From: Dryas octopetala | Lineage: Eukaryota > Streptophyta > Magnoliopsida > Rosales > Rosaceae | DNA length: 64,000 bases | Direction of reading: 5' to 3' | Assembly (NCBI GenBank): GCA_963921425.1 | Contig: OY992832.1 | Location: 2,852,001 to 2,916,000 of the forward strand | Shown: piece by piece, positions 63,654-64,000 of the stretch | How the letters are laid out: each line of letters opens with the position of its first letter | How positions within the stretch are numbered: position 1 is the stretch's first letter | The notes under the pieces: generated by a model | Database searches by the model: none | What the model was told of the DNA's origin: nothing | The model's input: the letters and a program-made list of their open reading frames with translations, nothing else | Translations under genes and position numbers: made by a program

Positions 63654-64000
63654 CTGTAACAGGGAACATATTCAAGAGTCATCAACAATTTAAAGAACAC
63701 TCCATAGATATCCACTAAATCAGATGTTTTGAGTTGGAGAGCCACAGATTAAACTCCACCAATTTTTTCTGGAAATATCTCTTTTCTTGTCACCGTAAGA
63801 CAACTTCCTAGAAGTCACTGAAGCCAGAAAGCAAACTTACACTACCATAAAAGGAAGTCATGATTCCCTTTTTTGTGTGCATAAGAGAGAAAGTGAGGTG
63901 TGTGCATGAAGTAGGTGAGATGTGACGAGTGAAAACATTGTTGATGATATATCCAGTGAAGTTAAAGTGGCAGTAGGAGAGCAATGGAGATAGGTACAGT
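63654..64000 (-). other. Probable intron of the third DUF674 gene
   Basis: No exon is recognisable between the acceptor at 63654 and the window end. In the paralog the corresponding intron is 457 bp, so the preceding exon may start just outside. Confidence 0.5.

Overview
The window is nuclear DNA of a dicot plant. It has many-exon genes with GT-AG introns, AT-rich intergenic DNA, eukaryotic tRNA genes and plant-type DNA transposons. The gene set (plant uncoupling protein, DUF641, DUF674, the plant-specific ENO3 enolase, neutral ceramidase) fits a eudicot. Tandem DUF674 genes would fit a woody rosid such as a Rosaceae species, but that is an inference and the species cannot be fixed from this sequence. 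A 200-base run of N (31480-31679) shows a draft assembly.

Layout. 0.4-1.2 kb: a small MEE59-like gene (minus) whose only intron holds an oppositely oriented tRNA-Gly gene. 4.0-11.2 kb: a full-length Mutator-like element (MULE) with matching 9-bp target duplications. It carries a decayed transposase/OTU-protease gene (plus strand) and a convergent, fully open plant-mobile-domain gene (minus strand). Arrays of short TTCGG...CCGAA palindromes lie at the 5' side of both genes. 13-31 kb is a conserved housekeeping block: DUF641 protein, mitochondrial uncoupling protein 2, PCNA, a Golgi-type nucleotide-sugar/phosphate translocator and cytosolic enolase 3 (13 exons, two introns with GC donors). 31-36 kb: a gap flanked by a roughly 400-bp duplication, a hAT-type element with an 800-bp foldback element nested in it, and a short deletion relative of the 7.2-kb MULE. 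36.4-41.0 kb: neutral ceramidase (9 exons).

42.8-56.5 kb is a low-gene region built from diverged segmental duplications. It holds four copies of one tRNA-Thr(AGU) unit (two intact, two damaged), a repeated promoter-like block, a MITE, and remnants of an ABCC transporter and of unidentified genes. 56.8-64.0 kb is a tandem array of DUF674 genes on the minus strand: one with an altered 3' end, one apparently complete, and the last exon of a third that runs off the window.

Neighbouring genes are independent transcription units; there are no operons. The part most worth a second look is the two-gene MULE. Its transposase has two in-frame stops and a Lys where the third catalytic acid is expected, while the plant-mobile-domain gene beside it stays open over about 577 codons. 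The convergent layout recalls MuDR.
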